Source of the DNA: Aulostomus chinensis
Lineage: Eukaryota > Chordata > Actinopteri > Syngnathiformes > Aulostomidae
DNA length: 64,000 bases
Reading direction: 5' to 3'
Assembly: GCA_037954235.1 (NCBI GenBank)
Contig: JBBMOA010000022.1
Location: 2,353,501 to 2,417,500, forward strand
The translations under genes and the position numbers were made by a program. Below, piece after piece: positions 49,701 through 58,140 of the stretch. Every line of letters begins with the position of its first letter. Within the stretch, counting starts at the first letter, position 1. A model generated the notes under the pieces. The model worked only from the letters and a program-made list of their open reading frames with translations, made no database searches and had not been told where the DNA came from.

Positions 49701-52700
49701 TCTCTCCTGCTGCCGCTCTGTAGTAACACTTCAGCTCCACCACGACCTGAGGGATTTCTGGCTGAATGCATCATGCTCAACCCAATCACGTGTTCATACT
49801 TCTGAATAAAGAGCACACACTCACACACACACACACACAGTAAAAGCCAACATAGTTGCATTCAAATGCTGAAACAAAGAGGACCCTCATATGCATGTTG
49901 GAGGTTCAGCAAGAAGATGCACACTCACTGGCAGACACACGCCGATGATGTATATTCATAGACACTCGCAGAAGCAGTCAGGGCAGATATGAACACACAC
50001 ACACACACACACACACTAACAGCAGCACTATTCTCTTTCATGCATCTTTATTAAGTGTTTTATTTTTGTTCTTCAAACGACGCTGGAGATTTCATTCAGT
50101 GTCAAGCGTCTCTTCTCTCATGGTTTATGACTCAGTTCTCCACTGTCGTACTGTTTCTGTTTCTTCCTCGCCACCTCCAAACTCTTCCTACTGCTTGCTG
50201 ATAGCAAGAGAACACAAAATGAACTGAAACATAAAGCTGAAGCAGCGACATCGCCTGAATGCTCAGTAAAACGTTTCTCCCTCCTGCGACACGTCGTCGT
50301 GGCTCCTGGATGCAGGAAGAGCCAGCCACGTACATTTAGCTTGAAGCTAACAGAGACTGACAGCTAAAATGTCCAGGGGGACAAAAAAAAAATCTAATTT
50401 GAAAGAAACACACTTTTTTAGGGGTGAAATATCACTTCGAGTTCTGAAGCGCCAACAAGTGGCTTTATAAATTCATGTTGTGTGGCAACAACACCTGACC
50501 AAGCTGTTCTGGTGGTAGCTCCGCCCCCTCCGCCACTCTCAGGAGTGCCACGGGTGACTTCCATGATCACATGAGGGGTCGTCAGCCACAGCTTGACCCC
50601 TGAATCAACACCTGAACTAAACAACCAATCACATCCCCTCAGCCCGCGTCTCACCAGCAACATGAGGAGCCCGACCAGCGGCCCCCATCTTGCTTCCACT
50701 GGGCGCGTCTCTAAATTCGAGACATTCACCATAACAAATTGTGCAATGTTTAACAACGTGCTTCAGAATACGAATGTCCTCATTCTTCATGGCGCCAGCA
50801 ACCTGAGAGAAACTTCAGTGAAACCCCCTGAAGCGTAATAACCGTCCATCAAGAGGCCTCGGATGTCGGAGGAGAAAATGTTCTCCCACTTTATGATGTA
50901 ATTTAAAAGTTAGCAAACAGTTTGAAAGCCCTCAGATGTGAAAACCGGATCGTTTGTCAGTCACCACTTCCATGAGGCTTCGATGATCAGATTCAGACGC
51001 TAAAACCTAAAAATAGTTGGTGAACAACTCGATGACAAGAAGGATCTACTCGACTTCCTGGTTCGCACTTCATCCTTCCTGCAAGTGTCAATCAAACCGC
51101 CCAACATCCTCAAACACAATCTGTCATCGATCAATCAGTTGCCGGCAGATTAGCGGCGGTGACCGTCAACATCTCGAGAACGACTTTGTGCTTCCAATTA
51201 GGCTCGTTTGGAAGTCGCCTGACTTGAATCCCAGAGAGAGAAAAGGCTTCATGTGATATTCTGGCAGTTCTGGTTCACATCAAACGCAGCGGAGAGGAAA
51301 CTAAATAATGAATAGACACCAGATGAAGAGTGGCAGCTGGAGAACGCAGAGGTGGGCGGAGCCTAACATTTGGCCCACAAAAACAGGCAATTTTAAGGGG
51401 GAATGTATTATATTTTGTGCCTTCAGATTCATTAAAAATGAGGGGATAAGTTACAACTTGTTCCCCTAATTTAGCTTTTTGGGGGGGAAATAGAGGTTAA
51501 AAGTAGTTCCTAAATTTGGGGGGAAACGTTATATTTTGTGGCCACAAAATATATAAATTGTGGGAACAAGTTATGTCTTGTTGGAACATCTCAAGGACAA
51601 GTGGAGGGAACAAGTTTGTGGCCTTCGGTCTCTGCGGTCGCCTCAGGACTCCGTAAGACAAAAGTCTTTTAATATGGAACATAAAGAATCACCGTTGACG
51701 TCATTAATGACTGAACTCGTCAATAATTCAATCAGAACAGATCCAGGTGGGACAGTACCGCCACGGTTCCCCGCTCCGAGTCCTCTGCTGACTCACCGTG
51801 TAGACACTCAGGTCCTCCCATCATGCCTTGCTGCGGCTGCTGTTGAGGTGGTGGCGGCTGTGGCTGGACGGTCTCCAATCCCAGGAGGGAGGAAGAGGAC
51901 GATGAGGAGGACATGGAGGAAGAGGAGGAGCAGGGGGGAGGGGAGGAGGGAGGGCACTGGGAGCTCTGGTTGGGCACCGCCGACTGGGAGCTCTGAGAGG
52001 AAATAAACCAGAACGCTCATTTAGTTTGTGGTGGAAAAACACTTGTAGAAATGGAACGTGAAACTTGAACATTCAGACATGTTATTTTGATCTCTTCAAC
52101 TCATAAAGCCAGCAGGTCGCCCGTTCACGGTCAGCGGGGCAGGAAGAGCAGCCGCGCTGCTCGCTTCACGCCACCAGAAACCTGTTCTCATAGAACTCAG
52201 AGCGCATTTGTACATCTGCTGCAGCTTGTTGTTGTCCTCCATGGACGTGGACGCAAAAACTACAGGGGGACACTTCCACCTGACTTGGTGGGCTTTGCCA
52301 AGAAATAACCTGCTAAAATTTCGGGTAAAACTGTTTGGACCCCCAAAAACAGCAGCGGCAGAGCCCTTCCAGTGCAGGGTTCCCTTCTAAATGTCTTTTA
52401 TTAGCGTGAAAGGCAGTTCAGGTCAGTGATTCACAGTAAATGCGTTCCGGTGCTGTGTTTGTCCTTGTGTCCGTAGCCCTGCCAGCGACTCCAGACAATC
52501 AGAATTGGTCATACAGGAAACTTGCAAGTAAAACTGCCAAACACCGGTAAAACCGCCGCTTCTCCCTCTTCTTGTAAATTAACATAAACCGCATCCTCTT
52601 TTTGGTCTCCTTCCTTGTTTGGTGATCCGTGTCAGTGCAAACATTTCATTTCTGACTCTTTGCTTTGTTGAGGTAAACTAACCAGCTCGACCACTTAATG

Positions 52701-55700
52701 CACCGTACCAGCACGGGCGCAGGGCGTGTCTGTGTGTCGGCGTTACAACTCGTGATGTGAGTGTCTGAGTTTTAGTCACTGTGACAAACACTGAATGAGA
52801 AAAGGAATTTTGCAGGATGTATTCAGTCTCACTGTTCATCACTGATGATGTGAACCGAAAGATTTTACACGTTACCGTGTGTGATGCTGGTTTGCTGACA
52901 CTAATGTTGCTCTTTACTTAAGTGTAAGTGCAATGGTTAGAAGTTCAAAGCTAACATAATGCTAACGAACAAGCATAACAAAGCTAACGTAATGCTAACG
53001 AACTACACTGCAGATGCTTCTGCTTTGGCGTGATAATATTTCCAGTATTGCTCGGCCTCTTGTTAGCAAGAGGCTAAGCTATTGTAATGCTTCAAAGTCA
53101 AAAAGAGGGAACCGGATGTTCAACAATGTTAACTTACTCTGTGGTTCTAGGATTCATTCTTGCTCATTACTGTTAACAAGGCATACAACTGTAGTGAGCG
53201 AGCTAACTAGCTTACAAAGATGAGAAAAGTAACCCGCTAGCATGCACGATTACGTGCTAGAAAGCAAACAGGTGAGGCTTTTCATGGCATGTTGATATTA
53301 TTATTATTATTGTTTTGAACAATAAAGTTTTGGCTAACACATAAAACAGTTTCCATCCTCTCAAAAGAAGTGTTGTCCATTCCTCCATGTTCTCCCTCTC
53401 CTCCTGTTGAGGGTGGTGGGGGTGGAGCCTATCCCAGCAGCCTTCCCCCTGGACAGCTCACCAGTCCATGGCAGGGCCAACACATAGAGACAGACAACCA
53501 TTGGCTCTCCCAGCCACGCCTACGGTCAATTTAGAGTCTGGATTAACCTGGTCCCTCTTGATGTCTTTGGACTGTGGAGGAAGCTGGAGTACCAGAGAGA
53601 ACCCAGCAGGAACAGGGAGAACATGGAGACTCACCCAGAAAGACCCCGTGGGCTCCACCCACAACCTTCTTGCTGGGGGCCACAGGGAGGACCACTGCTC
53701 CACCGGGCCGCCCAGAAGTTTTGCTTTTCACTTTTCTGTATTTAGCTGCACTGAGGATGTTAAAGCTAATCAGAGAGTGTTGGTCATCCAGGTGAATTCT
53801 GGTTCTTACCTGTGATGGAATCTGGGCACTGGTGGAACTGGGCCCATTGCTGTGCATCCCCATGCCGTTCTCAGTCAGGAACTCCTCCAGGTCCATGTAC
53901 TGCAGCTGGAACAGACCCCCATCACAGGGCAGGGTCCTCTCCCACAGCAGCGGCCCCAGGAATGCAGACTGGGAATTGGGCCGCAGAGCGCCAGAACCCA
54001 GGGCTCCTCCCAACCCGCCGGGCCCTCCGGTGCTGATGCCCATGGAGTCCTCATCAGAGTCCAGGGGTTTGTCTTTGTCTGAGGAGAGGGACAGACCAGA
54101 TGCTGGTCAATGAGGTGATTCATCCTGGGAGGGGCGTTGGTCCTAGCTAGCTGAGCTAATTCAGCGTTTATTAGCGCTTCAAACACAAGAAACCACAAAA
54201 ACAACGAACGTTCCTCAAACATTCGCAGTATCTTTCTACCTTAAATGTGCGTATCATCATGCATGCAAGCACAATGACGATTTTTATACACTCAAATGTT
54301 TGACTAATTATCTTTATCTCATGTTCTTCTAATATATTCCTGATTTACGTACCAGCATACATTTATTTCACGTAAATAAACACACGCGCCTCTGGACCTT
54401 CATCCTTTTTTGCAATCTTTTCTCATATTTCTATCGGGATGTCTCCTGTTCCAGTACTTGTATGCTTCCTTATACCTTGCATGTGTACTCGTTTATTACT
54501 TTTTCCCTCCGATCTATTTTTGACGTCCCGTGTTTCGCCAGTGTGGGACCGGTAAAACTACCTGAAACAACGTCACCTATCTGGACCATTTTAAGACAGA
54601 GCAACTGAATTCTCGCTCTTGCCTCTTGAGAGTAAATGATGAAGTACTTTGCTTTCGTGTAGTACTTCATCTGAATCAAACCAAGTGTACTCAAACGAGC
54701 CGCGTGTGTTCTTTGTGTCTCCGGAGCACTTAGTTGCGATCATTGAAAGGCAACTATAAATAAAGTTGACTTAACTGACCCTCCACTTTGACCTCCTGCA
54801 GAGAGAGAACGCTCGCCCAGTGGAAATATAGATTATTCATGCATCAATGCACCGCGGCCGGAAAAAAAGAAACGCGAATCCTGCAAATGAAACCAGCTGC
54901 ATTGAGAAGCACCCGAAGTGTTCCAGCTGGTTCCATTTATGAAATCAATGACCCACTGGATTGAAAAAACTCTATAAAATAGGAATAAAAGAGTGTATTT
55001 TGTTATATTTTGCTTTGACGGGGGGGGGGTAGAACAAGAGAGGAAGGAGGGAACAAAGTGGAGACGCCGAGGGAGAGCATCAGGAAATTTAAATTTAAAG
55101 GGATTAAAGAACATAAAGCCACCAGAGATTACAGCAGGAAAACAGCAGGCAGAGATGGAGGGAGGGAGGAGCGGAGCGGGCCTCATAATCTCTGCCTCAT
55201 CATCATCATCATCATCATCGACGTCGCTATTTCACTCATCGTCCCCGGCAGCTTCCTTCAAATTAGCGCAGGATTTATCATCGAGGAGACAGAGTAAATT
55301 ATGAGGAGACGAAGGTGGAGACGTGTACCAGGGCGAGAAGGTTCCTCGGGAAGATGTCCTGAGCGCAAAGAACAACAGAACCAGCCGGAACTTGGGAGGC
55401 CAGATTATTCAACACTGGATGTCGTGTTCTGGTCCTGGAGCCTGGAAAACCTCCGAGCGCTCACCAGCCTGATGAAAGTCTCACTTAGGCTTTAAAAAGA
55501 CAAACTGCGTTGCTTAGTTTCGAAATTTTGTATCGAAAACTTGAAAGCCTGTACTGGCGACGTCTACATCACCTCCACCTCCGGAGGAATACACATCACC
55601 ACGTGGAAGGTATACTTTTACTGACAACTCAATATCAAACACTTCACCACAGCAGCATTCTGGATGAGCACTTTTGGCAGAGTACTCTTTTACTGGGTAT

Positions 55701-57188
55701 TTATACTCCAGTCACGGAGGCGCGTAAGTCTTCCTCTCCTGCAGCTAAGTGGCTGTCTCAAAACAGTCTGGTCACAAACTTCCGTCACTGATCAGTTGGG
55801 AAAATTAAAAACAAAACAAAACGAAACAAAAACCAACACGACACGGTGTTTTCGTTAGCTTAGCTGCAGCCTTTTACATCTTAGAGCTACGGACTGAGCT
55901 ATGGGAGCCCAGACAGGACAAAATGGCCGCTGCTCCAGCTCTTACTACATTTTCACATGTAACTTTTATAAAGGAACACGCCAGCTTTTCGTTTTGATCG
56001 TCCATCGTCCCCAGAGACAGAGACGAGGTCGAGGCCAACGCTAGCTAGCTAACCTGCATGCCCAAGAGAGGGACATAAAGCACAAACCCGTAGAAGCGAC
56101 ACGCCTCCATCGCTCAGTCGGCTCTGATTTTGAAAAACAAACTGGAGCCACAAAAACGCAACAGCCACCGTCACGGTCCTCCTCGCTGCTTCTGCTGCGC
56201 CGACCAAAGGCCGCGTACGAGCTGGAGACCTCACAGTGGGCGCTGTTGGCTCTCACCAGCAGGTTTATCCCGATCTGGAGAACCTGCATGCGTTCAGGAC
56301 CAAAACGAGGGGGAACAAAAACTCCAGTAGGAACTAATTTGCACATAACCATGTTTCCTGAATGAGCCCCTTTGTTTATTCTGCTTTTCTTGAGTCTCCT
56401 GCTGCCACACCGGTGCTTCTGGTCTCACCTGCCATACGGCGTTTTATTAATTTGTCACAATTGCTTCTTTTTTAAAAATCTTGCAGAGACGCATCGGAAG
56501 AGTGAAGAAGAGCGGAAATGGAATAGAAGATCAACGCAAATGTGAGAGGATGAGAGAATGCACTGTAAAACAGAGGGAAATGTAAATGAGCAGAGGGACT
56601 GTGAGAGTGGAGGATGATGGGATGAGAGGACGTGAAGGGAACGTGTGAGAGGAAAAACTAAAGAGCTGCGAAGGAACGGGGGGGGGGGGTGATGTGCTAG
56701 ATGGAGAGTGGGTGTTTGTGAAGGCGTCAAACAAAGCTAGCCAGGGAGGGGGAGAGGGCGAAGGAGTGAAACACTGGCTTGAAGTGGAAAGGTATCCAGC
56801 TCTGTGGGCCGCATCAACAAAATATCATCTTTTTTTGTTGTTCTTTTTCCACAGCAGCCCCTGAATGCATCACCCATCATTAGGAGAAGGAGCGGCAGCG
56901 CTCGATGGGTGCTGACAATGAGGTTGCCGGGGCTTCTAAGCTGCTTTGCGACTCCATGGAGAGCCTGTCAGCCGCGCTCACCATCATCTCCTCCTCCTCC
57001 TCCTCCTGCACAAGAGATGCTGCACTTGCACCCAAACACCACCAGGGGTCGCCAGGCAGCGTCTCTGTTGTCCCCTCTCGTGTGGATTTTACTTATACTT
57101 GTGAGGACAGCTCAGGGCAGACAGATTTGGAGGTTTGGACGTAAAATCAGCATCAATCCTCCAGAGAAATACGATGCATGCTACCTAG

Positions 57189-57219
<31 letters not shown>

Positions 57220-57555
57220 CGCTGACTGGGAGTTATGACATCTCCACAGCAGAGAGGAGGAAGAGGAGGCAGCAGCCTGCCTGGTTAATATTTGTCATGG
57301 CAGCTGGCGGATGATGGGAAACAATTCAATCCCACTCACTAATCTCCCTCTAAACACACCAGTGAATTAAATTTAACACACACACACACACGCACACACA
57401 CACACACACACAGACACACAACTGCTGCTGCAGCTCGGTGGCAGCAACTCTCCTCTCTGCATTTAGAACTCAACCATCCTCTCCTCTTCCTTTCTACTGG
57501 ATAGTTGCAGTCTAATATGAATCCACCCAGCCAGAAGGAGGGAGGCTGGAGTGTT

Positions 57556-57594
<39 letters not shown>

Positions 57595-57904
57595 TGAAAT
57601 AACACCTACCCACTCAGTCGCATGAACACACAACTGAATAATCACTGTCACCGGCTCTAGAATGAGTTTCTATCACTTTATGACAGCAGGGATGAAAATA
57701 TATGGTGCAACTTTGTAGTCTGTGTGTGTGTGTGTGTGTGTGTGTGCTGAATTGTTTTGAATAAATGTCACAAGCTGACACACACATACATGCATAAAAA
57801 GAAGCTGGATTGCATATTAAATGGTAACAAAGCGCATGTCTGTATGATATGTAAAGGTGATAATATGGCTTTAAGACACACACACAAAGACACACACACA
57901 CAAA

Positions 57905-57937
<33 letters not shown>

Positions 57938-58131
57938 TTCATCTCGCAGCAGTCCTTGGTGCCTCTCTGGTCGGCCTTGATTGGCAGCTGGAGCAGGGAC
58001 TTGAGGTTGGTCATAGAGGTCAGATGGCCGCCTTGGGGGCCACTTCCGGCCGGGTTGCTGGCCCCGAACTGGGGGCTGGTGGCCCCGGCAGGGAGATCCG
58101 GAGGCAAAAGCTGAGTGAGGGGCCTTGACAT
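32349..58131 (-). CDS. dbp: DBP-type PAR-bZIP transcription factor, full five-exon gene
   Basis: Coding exons 57936-58131, 53810-54078, 51797-51992, 33622-33875 and 32349-32564 join in frame (phases 1,0,1,0) to give 376 residues, all with GT/AG introns. PAR-bZIP factors bind D-box DNA (RTTAYGTAAY) as dimers in the nucleus and carry circadian output. Seen here: an N-terminal LKSLLQLP block followed by a KDKDK block; an activation segment with PLLWERTLP and YMDLEEFLTENG (about residues 104-137); a Ser/Pro/Gln-rich stretch (156-221); a PAR domain with DPADLALSS and FDPRRHRFSEEELKPQP (about 253-300); and a C-terminal basic region plus zipper (306-376). LLWERTLP and [20 protein letters not shown] favour DBP over TEF (KNNVAAK) and HLF (KNNMAAK). 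The start is the first ATG in a frame that is open upstream, with G at -3. I cannot tell which teleost paralogue (dbpa or dbpb) this is. Confidence 0.93.
32565..33621 (-). other. dbp intron 4 (1.06 kb)
   Basis: Lies between the PAR and bZIP exons, as in other PAR-bZIP genes. It has no recognisable repeats apart from a G-rich stretch next to exon 5 (about 32590-32630). Confidence 0.9.
33622..33875 (-). CDS. dbp: dbp coding exon 4 (PAR domain, residues 221-305)
   Basis: The acceptor is ctgtctcctcctcag at 33878-33876; the donor is CAGAAG|gtacta at 33621-33620. It encodes a Pro-rich linker and then the proline-and-acidic-rich (PAR) domain with DPDPADLALSSVPG, FDPRRHRFSEEELKPQP, MIKKARKMLVP and DEQK. 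The exon break after EQK, just before DEKYW, is the usual PAR-bZIP boundary. This domain contributes to DNA-binding specificity beside the basic region. Confidence 0.96.
34060..34073. promoter_or_regulatory. 14-bp palindrome GGGTCACGTGACCC in dbp intron 3
   Basis: A perfect palindrome with the core GTCACGTGAC, the preferred site of USF and MiT/TFE factors, about 185 bp upstream of exon 4. Function is not shown by the sequence. Confidence 0.4.
34502..34724. mobile_element. MITE-like palindrome (GCAGGAAGAGCCAGCC family), copy
   Basis: The left arm begins GAATGCAGAAAGAGCCAG and contains TTTAGCTTGGAGCTAAC. The right arm ends ACGTGGCTGGCTCTTTCTGC then ATTC. The two ends are clear inverted repeats. 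Confidence 0.8.
35690..35745 (+). mobile_element. 3' tail of a non-LTR-type retroelement with (ATCC)n
   Basis: GAATTTCCCTCTGGGATCAA, then TAAAGTATCT, then a short CTATCCATCCATCC run. This is the typical 3' end of a common fish LINE/SINE. No reverse transcriptase frame lies upstream. Confidence 0.55.
36100..36150 (-). mobile_element. Possible tRNA-derived (SINE) fragment with B box
   Basis: On the minus strand the sequence contains GGTTCGATACC (36134-36124), a perfect match to the pol III B box GGTTCGANNCC, preceded by GGTCGGG. I did not find a matching A box, so this is not called a tRNA gene. Confidence 0.3.
36396..36598. mobile_element. hAT-type MITE with target-site duplication
   Basis: A 203-bp element with terminal inverted repeats of about 59 bp (36396-36455 and 36540-36598), ends CAGGGGTGTCC and GGACACCCCTG, differing by about one mismatch and one gap. 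It is flanked by 8-bp direct repeats ATCTGGTG (36388-36395) and ATCTAGTG (36599-36606), which match except at one base. CAGGGG-type ends and an 8-bp duplication are hAT hallmarks. It is non-autonomous, with no open frame. Confidence 0.9.
37258..37386. repeat. (CA)(TA)(CA) compound microsatellite
   Basis: CA units, then about 85 bp of TA with interspersed CATA, then CA units again. Confidence 0.95.
38049..38278. mobile_element. Palindromic MITE-like element with ~45-bp inverted ends
   Basis: The left end (GCTAGTTAGCTTAGCACAAT...) and right end (...GTGCTAAGCTAACTAGC) are inverted copies over about 45 bp with few mismatches. The internal part is about 140 bp with no coding potential. No clear target duplication was seen. 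Confidence 0.75.
39432..39659. mobile_element. MITE-like palindrome (GCAGGAAGAGCCAGCC family), copy
   Basis: The left end has GGGCAGAAAGCACCAGTCAC; the right end has AAGCTAAATGTATGTGGCTG then GCTCTTCCGGCATTC. The arms are more diverged than in the copy at 34502. Confidence 0.7.
40656..40850. mobile_element. MITE-like element (same family), one arm plus core
   Basis: Contains GAGCCACGCATGTTTAGC, TTGAAGCTAACAATGGC and the core TCTTCATCCAGCTGTGTGAT shared with the copy at 41896. The second arm is missing. Confidence 0.6.
41258..41285. repeat. (AGT)n trinucleotide repeat
   Basis: About nine GTA/AGT units. Confidence 0.9.
41896..42332. mobile_element. MITE-like palindrome (same family), longest copy
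   Basis: The left arm has TTGCAGAAAGAGCC, GTTAGCTTGAAGCTAATG and GGCAAAACTGGCCAAAAACG. The right arm has CATTTTTGGACAGTTTTGCT, GTTAGCTTCAAGCTAAATG and GTACGTGGTTGGCTCTT. The core itself contains inverted blocks (CAAACACTTAGATTTGAGCT and similar), giving a nested palindrome. No transposase frame. Confidence 0.8.
43649..43712. repeat. (CA)n microsatellite
   Basis: A 64-bp uninterrupted run inside dbp intron 3. Confidence 0.97.
49222..49365. mobile_element. MITE-like element (same family), partial
   Basis: Contains GAAGCTAAAGCAGACTGAC, AACAGCAAAACTGTCCAAAA and the core GTCTTCCCCATCCAGCCGTG. Only one side is present. Confidence 0.6.
49814..50017. repeat. Two short (CA)n microsatellites
   Basis: Runs at about 49814-49840 and 49994-50017. 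Confidence 0.9.
50305..50385. mobile_element. MITE-like element (same family), solo arm
   Basis: Contains TGCAGGAAGAGCCAGCCACG, TACATTTAGCTTGAAGCTAA and CAGAGACTGACAGCTAA, the best-preserved terminal arm, without its partner. Confidence 0.65.
51797..51992 (-). CDS. dbp: dbp coding exon 3 (Ser/Pro/Gln-rich, residues 156-220 plus 1 nt)
   Basis: The acceptor is tttcctctcag at 51995-51993; the donor is CACG|gtgagt at 51796-51795. It encodes two serine runs (5 and 8), proline runs and a PQQQPQQ-like stretch, then GMMGGPECLHG. The donor fits the consensus, and the phases match both neighbours: 0 on entry, 1 on exit, completing a Gly codon with exon 4. As far as I recall, mammalian PAR-bZIP genes have four coding exons, so this low-complexity exon looks extra. 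It may be optional in the transcript, but skipping it would shift the frame because 196 nt is not a multiple of three. The exon call rests on splice signals and phase, not on a conserved domain. Confidence 0.8.
52946..53001. repeat. Direct duplication of about 30 bp (GCTAAC motif)
   Basis: AAAGCTAACATAATGCTAAC then GAAC recurs shortly after as AAAGCTAACGTAATGCTAAC then GAAC. Confidence 0.8.
53377..53713 (-). mobile_element. Fish interspersed repeat, copy C (in dbp intron 2)
   Basis: The reverse complement begins GGGCGGCCCGGTGGAGCAG and contains the landmarks TCCACAGTCCAAAGACATC, CTCTAAATTGACCGTAGG, GGTTGTCTGTCTCTATGTG and GGGATAGGCTCCACC. It is nearly identical to copies at 3199 and 25532 but lacks about 10 bp (CAGCTGGAGC). 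It relates to a short repeat that is very common in teleosts; I cannot give a family name with certainty. Confidence 0.85.
53810..54078 (-). CDS. dbp: dbp coding exon 2 (activation region, residues 66-155)
   Basis: The acceptor is a pyrimidine tract ending ctcctcag at 54079-54080; the donor is CAG|gtaaga at 53809-53808. It encodes KDKPLDSDEDS, a Gly-rich spacer, then the conserved transactivation segment with AFLGPLLWERTLP and QYMDLEEFLTENG, and a Ser/Thr-rich end. The WERTLP wording is that of DBP; HLF and TEF have WDKT. The exon ends in phase 0, matching exon 3. A fish interspersed repeat in inverted orientation starts less than 100 bp past the donor. Confidence 0.93.
55600..55605. promoter_or_regulatory. 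E-box CACGTG in dbp intron 1
   Basis: A single canonical E-box about 2.5 kb inside the gene. Mammalian Dbp also has functional intronic E-boxes, so the position is suggestive. Confidence 0.4.
56480..56780 (+). repeat. Purine-rich tract in dbp intron 1
   Basis: About 300 bp with a strong A+G bias on the + strand, including a poly-G run near 56680 (pyrimidine-rich on the transcribed RNA strand). Confidence 0.65.
57192..57746. repeat. Four (GT)n/(CA)n microsatellites in dbp intron 1
   Basis: Runs at 57192-57219 (GT), 57377-57421 (CA), 57560-57592 (GT) and 57721-57746 (GT). The CA run at 57377 is inverted with respect to the others, so its transcript could pair with theirs. Confidence 0.95.
57878..57935. 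repeat. (CA)n microsatellite abutting dbp exon 1
   Basis: CA runs with two AAAGA interruptions. On the gene's strand this is (GT)n, beginning at the exon 1 donor. Confidence 0.97.
57936..58131 (-). CDS. dbp: dbp coding exon 1 (N-terminus, residues 1-65 plus 1 nt)
   Basis: Begins ATG TCA AGG CCC (MSRPL) at 58131, a start resembling that of other PAR-bZIP proteins. It contains the conserved LKSLLQLP motif. It ends at codon AAA plus one G; the donor GT at 57935-57934 is the first dinucleotide of a (GT)n tract read on the minus strand. The split codon G|AC is completed by exon 2 as Asp, giving the family's KDKDK block. The frame stays open upstream of the ATG for at least 36 codons but has no earlier ATG, only a proline-rich, pyrimidine-tract-encoded stretch that is more likely 5' UTR. 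Confidence 0.9.
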
Positions 58132-58140
58132 AACTTCCAG

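Larger units (their letters stand above)
33876..51796 (-). other. dbp intron 3 (17.9 kb)
   Basis: Separates the Ser/Pro/Gln-rich exon from the PAR-domain exon. It contains most of the MITE-like palindromes of the window, an hAT-type MITE, a non-LTR-like tail, a long (CA)/(TA) tract and a perfect GTCACGTGAC palindrome near exon 4. I found no other exon. Its size leaves room for an alternative promoter, but I see no direct sign of one. Confidence 0.8.
51993..53809 (-). other. dbp intron 2 (1.82 kb)
   Basis: Holds an inverted copy of the fish interspersed repeat (53377-53713) close to exon 2. A direct duplication of about 30 bp built from GCTAACxTAATGCTAACGAAC lies near 52946-53001. Nothing else was recognised. 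Confidence 0.8.
54079..57935 (-). other. dbp intron 1 (3.86 kb)
   Basis: Contains five (CA)n/(GT)n tracts (57192-57219, 57377-57421, 57560-57592, 57721-57746, 57878-57935), a purine-rich stretch on the + strand at about 56480-56780, a (CAT)n run near 55197-55219 and one CACGTG E-box at 55600-55605. No coding exon was recognised inside. Confidence 0.85.

Noticed and set aside
51732..51796. dbp exon 3 extended to the in-frame stop
   Set aside because: The donor CACG|gtgagt gives the right phase to join exon 4; the extension has no conserved residues.
53543..53809. Read-through of dbp exon 2 past its donor
   Set aside because: The frame continues only by chance into intron and into the inverted interspersed repeat; the donor CAG|gtaaga is clear.
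57871..57935. Continuation of dbp exon 1 as Cys-Val repeats
   Set aside because: This is the (GT)n tract read through past the splice donor; joining to 54078 instead restores the conserved KDKDK block.
58120..58135. D-box-like GTTATGTCA at the dbp start codon
   Set aside because: One mismatch to RTTAYGTAA and it overlaps the ATG itself; too weak for an autoregulation claim.
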